A DNA stretch of 6,729 bases from assembly GCA_030611625.1 (NCBI GenBank), contig JAUWPK010000207.1, positions 1 through 6,729 of the forward strand. The letters run 5' to 3'. The stretch is from Promethearchaeum sp. Lineage in GTDB: Archaea; Asgardarchaeota; Lokiarchaeia; Sigyniarchaeales; Promethearchaeaceae. The translations under genes and the position numbers were made by a program. The notes under the pieces were generated by a model. That model had not been told where the DNA came from, did no database searches, and saw only the letters and a program-made list of their open reading frames with translations. Of the stretch, positions 5,353-6,729 are shown piece after piece (positions within the stretch are counted from its first letter, which is position 1; each line of letters opens with the position of its first letter).

Positions 5353-6729
5353 ATGAACAACAAATTTAAAAAATTTATATCTTATTACCGACCACATAAA
5401 AAAATTTTTATTATAGACATGATCTGCGCATTTGGTGTAGCCGCTTTAGACCTGGTATTTCCAATGATCTCTAATACATTTTTTAATGACTTCATACCAA
5501 ATCGCAATATTTCTTTACTAATTATATATTCATTAGTATTACTGGGTTTATATTTAATTAGGAGTATTGCTAATTATATTATGGCATATTGGGGTCATAT
5601 GGTTGGCATTAAAATGGAATTTGATATGCGTATTGATTTGTTTAAACATTTTCAAACAATGCCGTTCTCTTTTTATGATGATAGGAAGACAGGACAATTA
5701 ATGAGCCGTTTAGTAGGGGATTTACGTGAAGTTAGTGAATTAGCTCACCATGGTCCAGAGGATCTCTTTATTTCAACAGTAATGATATCGATAAGCTTCA
5801 TATATTTAATGTTTTTAAATTGGGCATTAACTTTGGTCATTTTCACCTTTGTTTTATTGCAATTATGGTTCAGCTTGACAAAAAGATGGAAAATGAGGGA
5901 AGCATTTAGGGGTACGAGAAAGGAACACGCTTCAATTAATGCAAAAATTGAAAATAGTATCTCTGGAATAAGAGTTTGCAAATCATTCGCGAATGAAGAA
6001 TTCGAAATTGATAAATTTCAAGTTGAAAATCTGAAGTATCGAAGGTCTTATAAGACGGCATATAAAATTATGGCCGAATTTTCTGCAGGTAATAATTTTA
6101 TGATGGAAATTTTAAGTTTAGTCGCTATTTCTGTCGGAGCAATATTTTTATATTTTGAAATACCAAATTCAGACTTTAATTTAGCTGATTTAATGACTTT
6201 TCTCTTATTTACTGCAATATTTATAAGACCAATAAGACGTTTACTTCAATTTACTCAACAATATCAAATGGGTGCTGCAGGATTCGAGAGATTTTATGAA
6301 TTGATGGAGCTTAAACCTGATATTGCTGATAAAGAAAATGCTATTGAGATGAACAAACCGAAAGGAAAGGTTGAATTCAAAGATATTTCCTTTGGATATA
6401 ATGAACATCTTGGTTATGTTTTAGAAAATTTCAATTTAACGATAGATGCAGGAAAAACTGTTGCTTTAGTTGGGCCATCAGGAGTTGGAAAAACAACAAT
6501 CTCTCACTTAATACCTAGGTTTTATGATATTGCGGATGGAAAAGGAGAAATCCTAATCGATGGAGTTAATATTAAAAATATCAAACTCGAATCAATAAGG
6601 AAAAATATCGGGTTTGTTCAGCAAGATGTTTTTATCTTCTTTGGAACCATTGAAGATAACATTTTATATGGAAAACCTGAAGCTACAGAGGAGGAAGTTA
6701 TTTACGCGGCAAAACAAGCCAATATTCAT
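5353..6729 (+). CDS. ABC exporter half-transporter, permease fused to ATPase (3'-partial)
   Basis: 459 residues are present and the frame runs off the right edge. Start is ATG 5353; GTG 5350 is an in-frame alternative, with a stop upstream at 5341; no good ribosome site is visible. It has the type IV (MsbA/BmrA-like) exporter layout. Six membrane helices lie at about 18-40, 54-78, 136-155, 157-176, 249-270 and 278-294. The first cytoplasmic loop has the typical FYDDRKTGQLMSRLVGDL run (108-125), followed by AHHGPEDL, and the second has GIRVCKSFANEE (205-216). The ATPase domain starts near 340: A-loop Tyr349, Walker A GPSGVGKTT (374-382), Q-loop Gln424 in FVQQD. The signature, Walker B and H-loop motifs would lie beyond the window; full members are about 580-600 residues. 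It should work as a dimer in the cytoplasmic membrane, exporting a hydrophobic compound, lipid or peptide with ATP; the substrate cannot be read from sequence. The AHHGPEDL form resembles homologues common in Firmicutes. Confidence 0.93.
   Translation, partial: MNNKFKKFISYYRPHKKIFIIDMICAFGVAALDLVFPMISNTFFNDFIPNRNISLLIIYSLVLLGLYLIRSIANYIMAYWGHMVGIKMEFDMRIDLFKHFQTMPFSFYDDRKTGQLMSRLVGDLREVSELAHHGPEDLFISTVMISISFIYLMFLNWALTLVIFTFVLLQLWFSLTKRWKMREAFRGTRKEHASINAKIENSISGIRVCKSFANEEFEIDKFQVENLKYRRSYKTAYKIMAEFSAGNNFMMEILSLVAISVGAIFLYFEIPNSDFNLADLMTFLLFTAIFIRPIRRLLQFTQQYQMGAAGFERFYELMELKPDIADKENAIEMNKPKGKVEFKDISFGYNEHLGYVLENFNLTIDAGKTVALVGPSGVGKTTISHLIPRFYDIADGKGEILIDGVNIKNIKLESIRKNIGFVQQDVFIFFGTIEDNILYGKPEATEEEVIYAAKQANIH

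Noticed and set aside
5745..5981. 78-codon minus-strand frame inside the ABC exporter
   Set aside because: It is a shadow of the exporter coding region, which has clear family motifs on the + strand.

Overview
The window is an AT-rich stretch, most likely from an archaeon and perhaps an Asgard-type (Lokiarchaeia-like) genome. The signs are Shine-Dalgarno sites of the AGGAG and GGTGA kind, TATA-like boxes placed where archaeal promoters put them, plain oligo-T tracts after genes, and a set of lineage-specific proteins (long coiled coil, TPR, multi-cysteine zinc finger). This assignment is an inference: no rRNA, tRNA or universal marker gene is present, and an AT-rich bacterium cannot be excluded.

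Layout. (1) Bases 1-1589 (+) hold the 3' part of a long cytosolic coiled-coil protein that ends in a two-helix membrane anchor; its start lies outside the window. (2) Bases 1644-3506 (+) encode a 620-residue protein with an unrecognised N-terminal half and about seven TPR-like repeats. It starts at TTG behind a clear AGGAG site, 54 bases after the first gene, so the two are probably co-transcribed. (3) Bases 3507-4196 are a roughly 690-base gap without a convincing protein gene. Most of it is very AT-rich, but bases 3894-4047 form an island of about 42% G+C that folds on paper into a closed multi-branch RNA. It has a TATA-like box about 27 bases upstream and an oligo-U tract right after the closing stem. 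I read it as a candidate structured non-coding RNA of about 160 nt, and it is the most interesting object here. (4) Bases 4197-4859 (-) encode a six-helix membrane protein with acidic and amide residues inside its helices. (5) Divergent from it, bases 4974-5304 (+) encode a cysteine-rich zinc-binding protein split over two overlapping frames; one +1 shift would join them into a continuous Cys-rich protein. (6) Bases 5353-6729 (+) hold the first 459 residues of a half-size ABC exporter, cut by the window end after the Q-loop.

No single pathway links all genes. The coiled-coil and TPR proteins look like a scaffold/adaptor pair. The zinc-finger gene lies 48 bases upstream of the ABC exporter and may or may not share its transcript. 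No mobile element, CRISPR array, tRNA or rRNA was seen.
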